From Lentisphaerae bacterium GWF2_57_35 (lineage in GTDB: Bacteria > Verrucomicrobiota > Kiritimatiellia > CAIQIC01 > GWF2-57-35): a DNA stretch of 64,000 nt. This document shows, in pieces, positions 27,879 through 36,709 of the stretch. The stretch's first letter is position 1, and every line of letters starts with the position of its first letter. The DNA lies in the NCBI GenBank assembly GCA_001804865.1, contig MHBK01000066.1:1-64000 (forward strand), read 5' to 3'. The notes beneath the pieces were generated by a model. It did no database searches and was not told the origin of the DNA. It saw nothing but the letters and a program-made list of their open reading frames with translations. The position numbers and the translations under genes were made by a program.

Positions 27879-27949
27879 TGAAGGCGGCCCGGCTTCTCCC
27901 TGCCCGCAACGCTTCGCGTAGCGATGCGCAGGCGGGCGAAGACGGGCTT
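27879..27949 (+). repeat. 71-bp palindromic dispersed repeat, copy 1
   Basis: It matches the reverse complement of 36565-36635 at every base over 71 bp. It contains the near-palindrome CGCTTCGCGTAGCG and longer inverted arms (CCCGC...GCGGG). Here it fills the convergent gap between the beta-helix and porin genes, so it may also serve as a terminator. Confidence 0.85.
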
Positions 27950-27964
27950 CCTCCTCGACCGCGT

Positions 27965-29728
27965 TTAGAAATGCCAGATATTCGAAACGAAAATCTGGTG
28001 TTTTTCCACGTCGCTGGCGAGGCCGCTCTGGCCGGGGACGAGGCTGCTGAGGACGTCGTTGGCCCAGGTGTAGCTGTAGGCTACGTCGATCGTGCACTTG
28101 ACGGGGGCTTTGCCGATGGAGACGCCGGAGCCCAGGCTGACGCTCCAATAGTTGTCGGGGCTGTCCACGGCGGGATGTTCTTCCCAGGCAAAGCCGGCGC
28201 GCAGGGGAATGATGGTCGACGGAAAGATCAGCAGATGCTCCGTGCCGACGCGGGCGGCCCAGCAGTCGTCGATCGGGGAGGCATCCGCAGGCTGGCCGTT
28301 CAGGGGATTGATTTTCTCTTCGCCGTCGGCTTGGAAGGAAAAGTCCGACCACCGGGTTTGGCTGACCTCGAACATCGAGTAGGTCCGGTTGTTCCACTTC
28401 AACGTTATGCCGGCGGCGGCATAGGCCGGAAACGTGAATTCCACGTCCTTATTTTGGACGGTATGGGTTTCGCTGACGTCCACCACGCGCGAGCGGGACG
28501 AGTCGTAGGTTGTTTGGGTGTTGTTCACGGTTTTGGTCATGCTCGCTTCGGCGGTCCAGGGCAGGTCGACGGTCAAACCCAGGTTGATGTGCGTGTTGAC
28601 CGCCCACAAGATGCCGAAGGTGGCGTTGAAGCCGGTGAGATCGTCGAATTCGTTTTGCTCGTTGTAATGGCCTTCGACGTAATGGCGGTTCCGGGAGGTC
28701 GAATCGGTTTGATCGGTGAACGGCTCCACGGTTCCATCGCCGTTGAAGGGCACATCGTAGGGGAAGGGGATGTCTCCGCTGGGCTCGAAGTGGGCTACGC
28801 CGTCGTACGTGTAATAGCCGGACGTCCGGCGGGTGGTGTCGATCAGCGCCGTGCTGTCGGAATAGCCCGAGTAATCGGCTTGAATGCTCGAGCGGATCGC
28901 GTTGCCAAACGTTTTGCCGTCCTGGTAAAAATTCAGAGCCATGCCGGCGGCCAGACGCTTGTTGAGATCCACGGCAAAGGCCGGGCTGAAGGCTTCAATG
29001 ACGCCCTGCTGCTCGAAATCCAGCGAGGAAATCATGTTTTGGCTGAGCATTTGACGGATCGTGCTGTCGACATCCGTGGTCAGGTGTTCGGTGATCGTCA
29101 GCTCCACATGGGGGTCGGAGTATCGATCGACGACGGTGTCCGTATAGCGGCCGGCCTGGGCGCCGGAATCGGAGCTGCCGGACGAATCCAGCTTCTGCGC
29201 CGTGAACTGCTGGGTGAAGTCGTACGATTCCTGGTAGTTGAACGAGGCGACCCAGTTGCGTTGCAGCCACCGAAAAGGATAGGCGATGCTCATGTAGTTG
29301 AGATGGAGGGCGTCGAACTCGTCGCCGTCGGTTTGGAAGGAAGAGGAGGACGAACGATGCTGCTGGCTTTCGCGGGAGCCTCTTAAGACATAAGAGAATT
29401 CCGGAGTTTCCAGTTGGGTCAAGCCGCCGGGGTTCCAGGAGGCGGCGGTGGCGTCGTCCGCGAGGGCGGTGAAAGCCCCGGCCGTGCCCAGGGCGCGGGC
29501 GCCCGATCCGCTGGGCAGGGGCGCCGAGAAAATGGAGGGCGGAGTGAATCCGGCCGGTTGCGGCGCGCCGGGACGCACCAAATTGCCTTGCGGCCCGACA
29601 TGCGGCACCTCGATGGTAACGGGGCCCTGGGGGGTGTCGATGGTCAGGCTCCCGGCCAGTGCCAGGGGACATAAAAACGCTATCCATAAGACCAGGCCGC
29701 GGATCAAACGCCTATCGGAATGCTTCAT
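27965..29728 (-). CDS. FadL/OmpP1-like outer-membrane protein
   Basis: The 587 residues begin with a signal peptide (LVLWIAFLCPLALAGS). The characteristic plug segment of the FadL/TodX/OmpP1 family follows: GSGARALGTAGAFTALADDA, then WNPGGLTQLE. The remainder is rich in alternating aromatic beta-strands and ends in IFVSNIWHF, the terminal phenylalanine expected of outer-membrane barrels. Family members carry hydrophobic compounds such as fatty acids across the outer membrane; the substrate here is unknown. It is monocistronic and divergent from the ECF sigma-factor operon. Serine- and glutamine-rich loops (SSSSSFQTDGDE) make it longer than typical FadL. Confidence 0.85.
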   Translation of the reverse strand: MKHSDRRLIRGLVLWIAFLCPLALAGSLTIDTPQGPVTIEVPHVGPQGNLVRPGAPQPAGFTPPSIFSAPLPSGSGARALGTAGAFTALADDATAASWNPGGLTQLETPEFSYVLRGSRESQQHRSSSSSFQTDGDEFDALHLNYMSIAYPFRWLQRNWVASFNYQESYDFTQQFTAQKLDSSGSSDSGAQAGRYTDTVVDRYSDPHVELTITEHLTTDVDSTIRQMLSQNMISSLDFEQQGVIEAFSPAFAVDLNKRLAAGMALNFYQDGKTFGNAIRSSIQADYSGYSDSTALIDTTRRTSGYYTYDGVAHFEPSGDIPFPYDVPFNGDGTVEPFTDQTDSTSRNRHYVEGHYNEQNEFDDLTGFNATFGILWAVNTHINLGLTVDLPWTAEASMTKTVNNTQTTYDSSRSRVVDVSETHTVQNKDVEFTFPAYAAAGITLKWNNRTYSMFEVSQTRWSDFSFQADGEEKINPLNGQPADASPIDDCWAARVGTEHLLIFPSTIIPLRAGFAWEEHPAVDSPDNYWSVSLGSGVSIGKAPVKCTIDVAYSYTWANDVLSSLVPGQSGLASDVEKHQIFVSNIWHF

Positions 29729-29797
29729 AGTGTGCCTGTATTATACAAATTTAAGAGTCGATCGTACAGTTCCTGCCTATACAGTCGAAGCAAAACC

Positions 29798-29826
29798 TTG
29801 TTTCGTTTCATCTTGGATGTTATAAG
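29798..29826 (+). promoter_or_regulatory. Sigma-70-type promoter of the ECF sigma/caspase operon
   Basis: TTGTTT and TATAAG are separated by exactly 17 bases, about 74 bases upstream of the GTG start of the ECF sigma factor. Confidence 0.45.
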
Positions 29827-29841
29827 AATGACTTGTTTTGG

Positions 29842-29856
29842 CGGGAACGATTCCCG
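29842..29856. promoter_or_regulatory. Perfect palindrome with ECF-like GGAAC, possible operator or autoregulatory -35
   Basis: CGGGAA-CGA-TTCCCG is a perfect inverted repeat just downstream of the predicted start of transcription. Its GGAAC also resembles the -35 element of ECF sigma promoters, with CGTAA about 19 bases on. Either reading would place control at the head of the operon. Confidence 0.4.
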
Positions 29857-29899
29857 AAGCGTGCGACCGTAACGTAATGATTAGGCGGCAGAGGTTCAT

Positions 29900-30571
29900 G
29901 TGCCGTTAGATGGCCAAAAAGACGAGCCGGTTTCGCGTATACCGCTGACGGTATCCGACGAACAGTTGGCCGCTTTGCAAAGCGGCGATGAATCTGCTTG
30001 GAACGATTTCCTGCCCCGGGCTTCCACCATTATTCGGTATGTCGTGTCCTGGCCGCGCTGGCATTTCGACGAGCAAGTCCGCGAGGATTTGCTCCGGCGC
30101 ATCCAGTCGGCCTTGCCGCAGGCCTTAAAGCAGTTTGCCGGACAATCCAGCGTGCACACCCTGATCCGCAAGATCAGCGTTTATCAATGCATCGACGAAG
30201 TCCGCCGGCAAATCCGGGATCGAAAGGTTTTTTTGAATCAGGTGCTGGAAGGCGAAGAGGATGAGCCTAATCGAAGCGAAGTGGCGTTATTCCCGGCGGG
30301 CGAGTCCTTCGACCCGGTCAAGACCATCCTTAAGCTGGAGTTGGCCGAGATCATGCACCAAGGCATGGCGTCGTTAAGTTCCACCTGCACCGAAGTCCTG
30401 CGATTCTGCTATCTGGACGGCCTTTCTTATAAGGAAATGGCCGCGCGTCTGGGCATCTCCATCAACAGCATCGGCCCTCGTCTGGCGGCCTGTTACGACC
30501 GGTTCAAAGAAAATATAAAAAAGAATCCAGTTTTAAGAGACTACTTTTCGATGAGCAGCGACTGTGTCTAG
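29900..30571 (+). CDS. ECF-type sigma-70 family RNA polymerase sigma factor
   Basis: A 223-residue sigma factor with regions 2 and 4 only. Region 2 is divergent (SGDESAWNDFLPRASTIIRY through QCIDEVRRQIRDRK). Region 4 is clear: SSTCTEVLRFCYLDGLSYKE followed by MAARLGISINSIGPRLAACY, a typical helix-turn-helix. The start is GTG at 29900, preceded by AGAGG; upstream ATGs run into a stop. It is the first of four genes with tight spacing: anti-sigma-like protein, CsgG-like lipoprotein and caspase. The next gene's membrane helix suggests that this factor is released by an envelope signal. Its target promoters are unknown. Confidence 0.86.
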   Translation: MPLDGQKDEPVSRIPLTVSDEQLAALQSGDESAWNDFLPRASTIIRYVVSWPRWHFDEQVREDLLRRIQSALPQALKQFAGQSSVHTLIRKISVYQCIDEVRRQIRDRKVFLNQVLEGEEDEPNRSEVALFPAGESFDPVKTILKLELAEIMHQGMASLSSTCTEVLRFCYLDGLSYKEMAARLGISINSIGPRLAACYDRFKENIKKNPVLRDYFSMSSDCV

Positions 30572-30584
30572 CGGGGCTTAAATT

Positions 30585-31370
30585 GTGAGCAACGAAAATA
30601 ACATAACCGAAAAAACACTGCGCTACATTCACGGAGAAATGAGCGACGCCGAACTCCGGGAGTTTGAGGCGATTTTGAAGCTCGACCCCTCGCTGCAAAA
30701 AACCGTGGCCGAAGATCGTTCGATCTTCGAAAGATCCAAGCCGTTGCGCGGCATTCCCGGCGGGCAGTGGGATAAGCTGGTCGATCATATCCTGAAGGAA
30801 ATGGACCCAGCGTCGTCAACCGCCCTTAAGAACAGTGAAGAGCCCGGGATCATCATCCCTTTTCCGGCGAAGGCAAGCGGTGAAAAGCCGGCGCACCGCC
30901 GGCGCTTCCCGGGCATCGTGCTGGCCGCCGCCGCCGCCTTGCTGCTGCTGTTTCTGATTCCCCGCTGGTTGCTGAGTCCTCTTTCCTGGCAGGCGCCGCT
31001 GATCGATCAGAGTTCCGCCTTGCGGGATGGGGGCGATCAGGAAACGGTCTTCCAGCGCTATACGGAGCAGGATTTTCAAAAGGCCTTCGGCCGCTTTCAA
31101 GAGAGCATGAATCGCACGTACCGGCATCGTGACTTCAAATCCCGGCCCTTTTCGCTTCTGCCTCGCCGGGAATGGAAGCTCTCGACCTCGATTCGCGAAA
31201 TGCGCGCCGGCCGCGTGGCGATCTCGGTGACGGCGGTCCACCCCGACGGGACCGGCACAACGAAGGAGTGGACGGAATACTACCGCAATCTGGAGGCCTG
31301 GGGGGCCGATGCCGACGCCCTGAGCCAACGTATTGCCGGAGAGCTGGGCGAACTACATGGCCATGAATGA
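30585..31370 (+). CDS. Membrane-anchored anti-sigma-like protein
   Basis: The protein has 261 residues with a GTG start 13 bp after the ECF sigma gene. The N-terminal 60 residues (EKTLRYIHGEMSDAELREFE) resemble the sigma-binding helices of anti-sigma factors but lack the zinc-binding HxxxCxxC motif. One transmembrane helix is at about residues 108-128 (IVLAAAAALLLLFLIPRWLL). The C-terminal part is periplasmic, with no recognised domain. The arrangement sigma factor, then single-pass protein with a cytoplasmic N-terminus, is the classic sigma/anti-sigma pair. The call rests on context and topology more than on sequence. Its stop overlaps the next start (ATGA). Confidence 0.7.
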   Translation: MSNENNITEKTLRYIHGEMSDAELREFEAILKLDPSLQKTVAEDRSIFERSKPLRGIPGGQWDKLVDHILKEMDPASSTALKNSEEPGIIIPFPAKASGEKPAHRRRFPGIVLAAAAALLLLFLIPRWLLSPLSWQAPLIDQSSALRDGGDQETVFQRYTEQDFQKAFGRFQESMNRTYRHRDFKSRPFSLLPRREWKLSTSIREMRAGRVAISVTAVHPDGTGTTKEWTEYYRNLEAWGADADALSQRIAGELGELHGHE

Positions 31371-33379
31371 TCATGAATACGTCTCGTCACTTTATCCGGC
31401 GGGCGGTCCTGGCGTTCATCCCGATTTTGATGGGCTTCTGGCCGGCCGCGTGCGTGCATCGTTCGGGCCCGGAACCGCTCCAGGGCGAAGAACTTTATCG
31501 CTTTAACTGGTGGAATTATTATGCGCGCGGCGTCGCGCGCATGGGCCGGGGGCAATACGGGCCGGCACGCGAGGACTTCGAGAATTGCCTGGGCGTCCGC
31601 TCCGACGCCCGTTCGATCTCCCGCCGGGACATCTGGCTCGAACGCACCTACGGCGTTCACCTGATCGAAAACTATTTTCCGAACCGCGAGTTGGGCATCT
31701 GCTTTTACCAGTCCGGCGACGATTCGAACGCGGTCCGCTGCCTGGAGAAATCCCTGCAAGACGAACCTTCCGGCCGGGCCAAGCATTATCTGAACCTGGC
31801 GCGGCGGCGTCGTCTGGATCCGGCGGTGGCGACCGCCCCATCGATTGAATTCCGCGGCGACCCTGCGGCCCGCTGGACGCGCGCCCGCGAAGAGCAAATT
31901 CGCGGCACGGCGCAAGGACCAGGCTACATCGCCGAGATTCTCGTCAATGGCCGTTCCCAATTTGTCGAGCTGGCCGACGAGCGGCGCGATTTTTCGGAAC
32001 TCGTTCCTCTGCGGGAAGGTTCGAACGTGATTCATGTGGCGGCCCGCGATCTGCTGGGGCGCGAGGCACAGGCCGAACAAATCTTTATGGCCGACTGGCA
32101 GCCGCCGCAAATCGTCGTCACGCGTTCGGAAAAGAAAGGCGGCCGCATAGTATTGGAAGGCGTCTGCTACGACCAACAGGCGCTGGGTTCGGTCAGCGCC
32201 AACGGCCGTTCCTTGTTGAAGGCCGCTCCCGGCCAACTGACCCGAGAAGTTCCCTTTGCGCTGAATCTCGAAGCCCATGAAATCCTACTGATTCAAGCCT
32301 GGGATCTGGCCGGCAATCCCCTTGAGTGGTCGATGAATTCCTCGGACCTGCTGGCGTACGATGGGGCGCCGGTTGCCGTATTGGCGTCCACGGACGACTC
32401 GATTCCTGCGGTTTCCAGTCCGTCCGACCAAGCCAAGCCGGTGCTGCGCCTGTTCGAGCAGCAACCGGCGGCGACCATTTACGGGAACGAATATTACCTC
32501 GATGGCGAAGCCCTGGACGGCGGCGGCCTGGCTTCGATTCACGTCAACGGCGAAGAATGGATGAAGCCGGAGCATCGCGGCGCCCAACGGCGGCGGTTTG
32601 CCGGATTCCTGCAAGTGGACGGAACGAACATCTTTACCGTGTCGGTGCGGGACCTGGCCGGGAATGTGGCCGAGCGGCAGGTTGCCGTCATTTCACGGGT
32701 TCCCGAATATTTGGACGAGCACTACCGGCTGCGCGTTGCCGCCTTGCCCTGGCGCGGAGAAGCCGCGTCGGGCTGGATCAGCCGCGACGAGGCGGGCGAA
32801 TACCTCAGCGAAATCGTAGCCCGCCCGCCCGTGCGTTTCCGGCTGCTGGCGCGCGGCGACGAGTGGACGGACATCCTGCACGAACTTGAACTCAGCGCCT
32901 CGGAATTGGCCGATCCAAGGACCGCGGTCAAAATCGGGCGCCTCCTGCCGGCAGACCTGTTGCTGACCGGCTCGATCTTCGAGGACGGCGAAGGCACGAC
33001 CTTCTATATAAAAGTAGTCGATACCGCCGAGGGCACGGTGTTGTACGCCGGGGATGTGTATACCGAAAAGAAATTGAACGACTGGCGCGTCAAAATCGAA
33101 GGCTTGGTCTCGAAAATGGAACAGGGCTTTCCGCTGATCGAAAGCCGGATCGAGGAGCTTAAATCCAATACGGCGATCATTGCGGCGGGGGGCGACTCCG
33201 GGGTTCGAGTCGGAGCCAAATTTATCGTGGTGGAATCCGGCGCGGCGGTGTTGGGCGGAGAGGACCGTTTTGTGGAACTGGTCGTTTCGAAGGTTGACCG
33301 CGAGCGGTGTGTGGCGCGCATTGCGACGAAAACGGGCGCGGAGCTCGTAAAGACGGGGGCGCGAGTTTATTCGCGATAG
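31367..33379 (+). CDS. Lipoprotein with TPR-like, Ig-like and C-terminal CsgG-like domains
   Basis: The protein has 670 residues, overlapping the previous gene by 4 bp. A signal sequence ends at PAAC (Cys29), implying lipidation. Residues 45-150 look like tetratricopeptide helices (YYARGVARMGRGQYGPARED, CLEKSLQDEPSGRAKHYLNL). The middle has two or three beta-sandwich segments of Big/Ig type (EGSNVIHVAARDLLGREAQ, DGTNIFTVSVRDLAGN). Residues 450-570 resemble CsgG/FlgO-type domains (LRVAALPWRG, LLPADLLLTGSIFEDGEGTT, IKVVDTAEGTVLYAGDVYTE). It probably sits on the periplasmic face of the outer membrane, perhaps as an assembly or sensing platform for the caspase encoded next. An export-pore role is possible but unproven. 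Confidence 0.75.
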   Translation: MIMNTSRHFIRRAVLAFIPILMGFWPAACVHRSGPEPLQGEELYRFNWWNYYARGVARMGRGQYGPAREDFENCLGVRSDARSISRRDIWLERTYGVHLIENYFPNRELGICFYQSGDDSNAVRCLEKSLQDEPSGRAKHYLNLARRRRLDPAVATAPSIEFRGDPAARWTRAREEQIRGTAQGPGYIAEILVNGRSQFVELADERRDFSELVPLREGSNVIHVAARDLLGREAQAEQIFMADWQPPQIVVTRSEKKGGRIVLEGVCYDQQALGSVSANGRSLLKAAPGQLTREVPFALNLEAHEILLIQAWDLAGNPLEWSMNSSDLLAYDGAPVAVLASTDDSIPAVSSPSDQAKPVLRLFEQQPAATIYGNEYYLDGEALDGGGLASIHVNGEEWMKPEHRGAQRRRFAGFLQVDGTNIFTVSVRDLAGNVAERQVAVISRVPEYLDEHYRLRVAALPWRGEAASGWISRDEAGEYLSEIVARPPVRFRLLARGDEWTDILHELELSASELADPRTAVKIGRLLPADLLLTGSIFEDGEGTTFYIKVVDTAEGTVLYAGDVYTEKKLNDWRVKIEGLVSKMEQGFPLIESRIEELKSNTAIIAAGGDSGVRVGAKFIVVESGAAVLGGEDRFVELVVSKVDRERCVARIATKTGAELVKTGARVYSR

Positions 33380-33431
33380 CGATCCGGTCTTCGGTGGGCT
33401 GGGAATGTGGCCATTTCGAAGCCGACAACCT

Positions 33432-33459
33432 TGTCCCACACTTTGCAAAGTGTGGGACA
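33432..33459. repeat. Perfect 28-bp palindrome between two operon genes
   Basis: Two 14-base arms (TGTCCCACACTTTG and its exact complement) meet with no spacer. It lies in the 121-bp gap before the caspase gene. It could be a short REP-type insertion, an operator or an RNA hairpin tuning expression of the downstream gene. No T-tract follows. Confidence 0.8.
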
Positions 33460-33500
33460 GCACCTTCAGATAAGAATGAGCAGGTAGACGTGGAGCGCTT

Positions 33501-35291
33501 ATGAAAACAACGCGTTTGTGGTTGCAGTTTCTGGTCTGTCTGGCGATGGGACTGGTTATGGCTCAGGCGAAATCCGACAGCGACTTGCTGCCGAAATATC
33601 GCGCCTTGGTCATCGGGATCAATCAGTATGCGAATCACGGCGCCGAGGGGTGGTCCGATCTGCATACAGCGCGTCAGGATGCGGAAGCGGTGGCCGATTT
33701 GCTGGAGAAGCGATACGGGTTCGAAGTCACCCGGCTTTTGGATGAGCAGGCCACGTTGTCGGCGATCATGATGCAGATGGACAAGCTGGTCGATTATTCG
33801 CCCGATGACGCGGTGCTGATTTACTACGCCGGGCATGGTCATTACGATCAGAACCTGGGAGAAGGCTTCTGGATTCCCAGCGATGCGCACCAGAAAATTG
33901 GCGGCCAATATGCCCGCCAGGATTGGATCTGGAATGCCGCGTTGAACAAAATGATCGGCGCGTCCCAGGCGCGGCATGTGCTGGTCATTGCCGACTCCTG
34001 CTACGGCGGCTCCCTGTTCCGCGGCGACGCCGCGGCCAAATCTTCCGGCGAGGTGGGTTGGTATTACAGCGCCATGAATAAGCCGTCGCGCTATCTGATC
34101 GCCAGCGGCGACCTCGAGCCGGTCTATGACGACGGCGCCCGGCACAGCGTCTTTGCGCAGATGCTCTTGAATTATCTGCAATATCAGGACAAAGGCTATT
34201 TCGCCGCCTCGGAAATCGGGCTTGCGGTGCGCGATAAGGTCAGCGAGATGACCGGTCAGATGGTCCGTATGGGGCCGTTGCCCGTTCCGACGGACGCCGG
34301 CGGCGAGTTTGTTTTCGTGAGCCAAAAATCCGATTTTCCCGCGCTGGCCGGCGAATGGCGGAAGGAGCTGCCGGACCAGCCCAAGACGGTTCCGGCAGCC
34401 GGCCGCGACCGCATGGGGCAACTGCGGGATATTGCCTTGTTGGATCAACGCGGCGCGTCCAATACCGTGCGCGCCTTGATCGAACGGGTTTCCGGGGGAG
34501 TTCCCGATCCTCTGGCGGAGACGGTTTTGTCTTATGTCCGCACCGGACATAAGCAGCAGAAGTGGGCGGAAACCCAGGCCTTGATCGAGAAACTCCGCGA
34601 TGACGGCGAGACGACGAACTCGACCAACGCGCACGGCGTACAGCCGCGCGTGCTGGCGATGCTGGAACCCATAGTGGCCGGCGGCGGCGAAGATCGGGAG
34701 GGGCAGGCCCTGTTGTATGAAATCGCGCTTTGGTCGGCGTTGAAGGCGCAGGATCGCGTGAAAATCGTCGAACGGGAAGTCCTGCAAGATGCCTTGCGCG
34801 AGCTGCAGTTGAGCGACTCGAACTTGTCCGATCCGCGCGCCCGGCTCGTGTTGGGCCGATTGTTTCCCGCGGGCTCGCTCTTGTCTTCAAAGATCCTGGC
34901 CAGTCGGGAGGGCGACAAAATCATGATCCGGCTGATCGATACGCAGACGTCCGAGGTGCTGGCCATTTTGTCGGAATCCATCAAACCGGATGATGAGGTA
35001 ACGGCCGCCTGCAAACGTTTGGCGGATGCCATTGTGGACCGGTTGATCCAACTCAAGCCGCTGAAGGCCGCGGTGACGTCCGTTGACCAGGATGTGCTGA
35101 CAGCCCCCATCGGCCGCTTTCAGCAGGCGCACAAGGATATGACTTTTACTGTGCTTAAACAGGACGGAACGGAAGCCGGCGAAGCCCGGTTGACCGACCT
35201 GGGCGAAGAAGAGAGCCGGTTTCAGGCGATCTGGAAGACCTCCGGCGCTGCAGCTCAACCTCTTTGGATATCCGAGAAGGTCATTCCCTAA
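33501..35291 (+). CDS. Secreted caspase-family peptidase with C-terminal CsgG-like domain
   Basis: The protein has 596 residues. A signal peptide (LWLQFLVCLAMGLVMAQA) directs it to the periplasm. Residues 32-290 are a peptidase C14 (caspase/metacaspase) domain. ALVIGINQYA opens the fold, DLHTARQDAEAVADLL is typical, and the catalytic dyad is intact: His112 in YYAGHGH and Cys167 in IADSCYGG. Residues 410-540 repeat the CsgG-like theme of the upstream lipoprotein (RVKIVEREVLQDALRELQLS, LVLGRLFPAGSLLSSKIL, IRLIDTQTSEVLAILSE). Caspase-like enzymes usually cut after basic or acidic residues; the substrate is unknown. The gene ends with a 4-bp tail-to-tail overlap with the dehydrogenase gene. The fusion and sigma-factor context are unusual. 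Confidence 0.85.
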   Translation: MKTTRLWLQFLVCLAMGLVMAQAKSDSDLLPKYRALVIGINQYANHGAEGWSDLHTARQDAEAVADLLEKRYGFEVTRLLDEQATLSAIMMQMDKLVDYSPDDAVLIYYAGHGHYDQNLGEGFWIPSDAHQKIGGQYARQDWIWNAALNKMIGASQARHVLVIADSCYGGSLFRGDAAAKSSGEVGWYYSAMNKPSRYLIASGDLEPVYDDGARHSVFAQMLLNYLQYQDKGYFAASEIGLAVRDKVSEMTGQMVRMGPLPVPTDAGGEFVFVSQKSDFPALAGEWRKELPDQPKTVPAAGRDRMGQLRDIALLDQRGASNTVRALIERVSGGVPDPLAETVLSYVRTGHKQQKWAETQALIEKLRDDGETTNSTNAHGVQPRVLAMLEPIVAGGGEDREGQALLYEIALWSALKAQDRVKIVEREVLQDALRELQLSDSNLSDPRARLVLGRLFPAGSLLSSKILASREGDKIMIRLIDTQTSEVLAILSESIKPDDEVTAACKRLADAIVDRLIQLKPLKAAVTSVDQDVLTAPIGRFQQAHKDMTFTVLKQDGTEAGEARLTDLGEEESRFQAIWKTSGAAAQPLWISEKVIP

Positions 35292-36463
35292 ACAGGACGA
35301 TAACGCCGGCCAAAATCGTAGGCTTTCAGCAGGGCCGCTTTCAGGTTTTCCTTCGTTACTTCAAAAGGCTCGTTGCGAATGAAGAACACGTCCAGCGCAT
35401 GTTTCACAATCAAGTCCAGCTCGGCATCCCGTTGATGGGGGTCAAAACCTAATTGGCCAAGGTGCAGCGGCAAGCCAACCGACTTCATGAACCGGATGGC
35501 GGTGTCCGCTTCATCCATTCGTTGCTCCAAGATGAGTTGGGCCATGATGCCGATGGCGACCAATTCGCCGTGCAGGAATTTCTCGTGCAGTTCGTTAATC
35601 ACCGTTAATCCTTGGGCCACTGCGTGAGCGCCGGCCAGCCCCCCGCTTTCGAAGCCAAGGCCGCTGAGAAGGATGTTCGCCTCGATGATCTGATGCAGGG
35701 CGGGCCCAATCTGTTTGCTCCGCAGCTCCTCCAACGCAGCCGCTCCGCATTCCAGAAGTACATCGTTGCACTGACGGGCGATCGCCAGGGCGGCCCGGGT
35801 TGGGCGGGCGCCGCGGGCGGTGCGGCCCTGCGGATTTTCCATGCAGCAACGAGCCTCGAAATAAGTCGAAAAGGCGTCGCCCATCCCGGCCACGAGGTAA
35901 CGTTCCGGTGCGGCGGCCAGTACATCGACATCCGCCAGAACGAGCAAGGGGCTGACCGGGCTGAATTCCACGCTTTGAAAGACGCCGTGTTCGTCATATA
36001 AGACCGAATGCGCCGCCGTCGGGGCATCGGTCGAAGCCGTGGTGGGAATGCAGACCGTCGATATCCCGAGCTGTAGCGCCGCCATTCGCGCGGCATCCAG
36101 GCACTTGCCCCCGCCTACGCCGATGACCGCCTGAATCGGCGTCTCGCAGGTGCGGAAGAACTCCGCCGCGCGACGGACTTCTTCGACGGTCGATTCGCCT
36201 TGGAAGACCGTTTCCGAAACCCTGAATCCGGCGGACGTAAGACTTTTGCTTATGCGCTCGCCCAGATTTTTTTTACGCCCCGGCGTGATCAGAACGCCCA
36301 CGCTTCCCGAAAGACTGATCGCCAGATATTCCCCCAGCCGATCGAGGACGCCATGCCCTTGAACATATTGATGGGGAGAAATGAAGAGATGCGCGGGTTG
36401 TCCGTTGTGCAGCGTTTGACCAAAGATTGTACTTGGATCCATGAAGTGAGGCTCCTTTGGCAT
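35288..36463 (-). CDS. gldA: Iron-containing alcohol dehydrogenase family, glycerol dehydrogenase-like
   Basis: About 391 residues of the GldA/iron-ADH fold. The NAD-binding region has VIGVGGGKCLDAARMAALQL, followed by VCIPTTASTDAPTAAHSV. Metal ligands are provided by the GMGDAFSTYFEAR aspartate and histidines in GLAGAHAVAQGL and ELHEKFLHGELVAIGI. In GldA the reaction is NAD-dependent glycerol to dihydroxyacetone; related enzymes use other polyols, so the substrate is tentative. Three starts are possible: 36487 (no ribosome site), 36463 (GAGGT seven bases ahead) and 36442 (AAGGAG nine bases ahead). The gene is alone and divergent from the lyase gene. Confidence 0.8.
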   Translation of the reverse strand: MPKEPHFMDPSTIFGQTLHNGQPAHLFISPHQYVQGHGVLDRLGEYLAISLSGSVGVLITPGRKKNLGERISKSLTSAGFRVSETVFQGESTVEEVRRAAEFFRTCETPIQAVIGVGGGKCLDAARMAALQLGISTVCIPTTASTDAPTAAHSVLYDEHGVFQSVEFSPVSPLLVLADVDVLAAAPERYLVAGMGDAFSTYFEARCCMENPQGRTARGARPTRAALAIARQCNDVLLECGAAALEELRSKQIGPALHQIIEANILLSGLGFESGGLAGAHAVAQGLTVINELHEKFLHGELVAIGIMAQLILEQRMDEADTAIRFMKSVGLPLHLGQLGFDPHQRDAELDLIVKHALDVFFIRNEPFEVTKENLKAALLKAYDFGRRYRPV

Positions 36464-36533
36464 TCTATTTACCTCATGAGCGGCCATTCGTCAAAAGGCA
36501 TTAATCTGATTGGAAAGTATTTTGGCGGTCGCG

Positions 36534-36635
36534 TTCTCCCTGCCCGCAAGGCGGCTTTAAACGAAAGCCCGTCTTCGCCCGCCTGCGCATCGCTACGCGA
36601 AGCGTTGCGGGCAGGGAGAAGCCGGGCCGCCTTCA
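36534..36635 (-). repeat. 71-bp palindromic dispersed repeat, copy 2, with extra inverted arm
   Basis: 36565-36635 is the exact reverse complement of 27879-27949. In addition, TTCTCCCTGCCCGCAA at 36534-36549 pairs perfectly with 36605-36620, giving a long hairpin. It occupies the divergent promoter region between the dehydrogenase and lyase genes. That is an odd place for a terminator and favours a mobile REP/MITE-like element. Confidence 0.85.
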
Positions 36636-36709
36636 ACGGAGTGTATCCGATAAGGATTGCATCGAACGGACGGATTCTTAAGATGGACGCCAATAATTTG
36701 AGGTGATCA

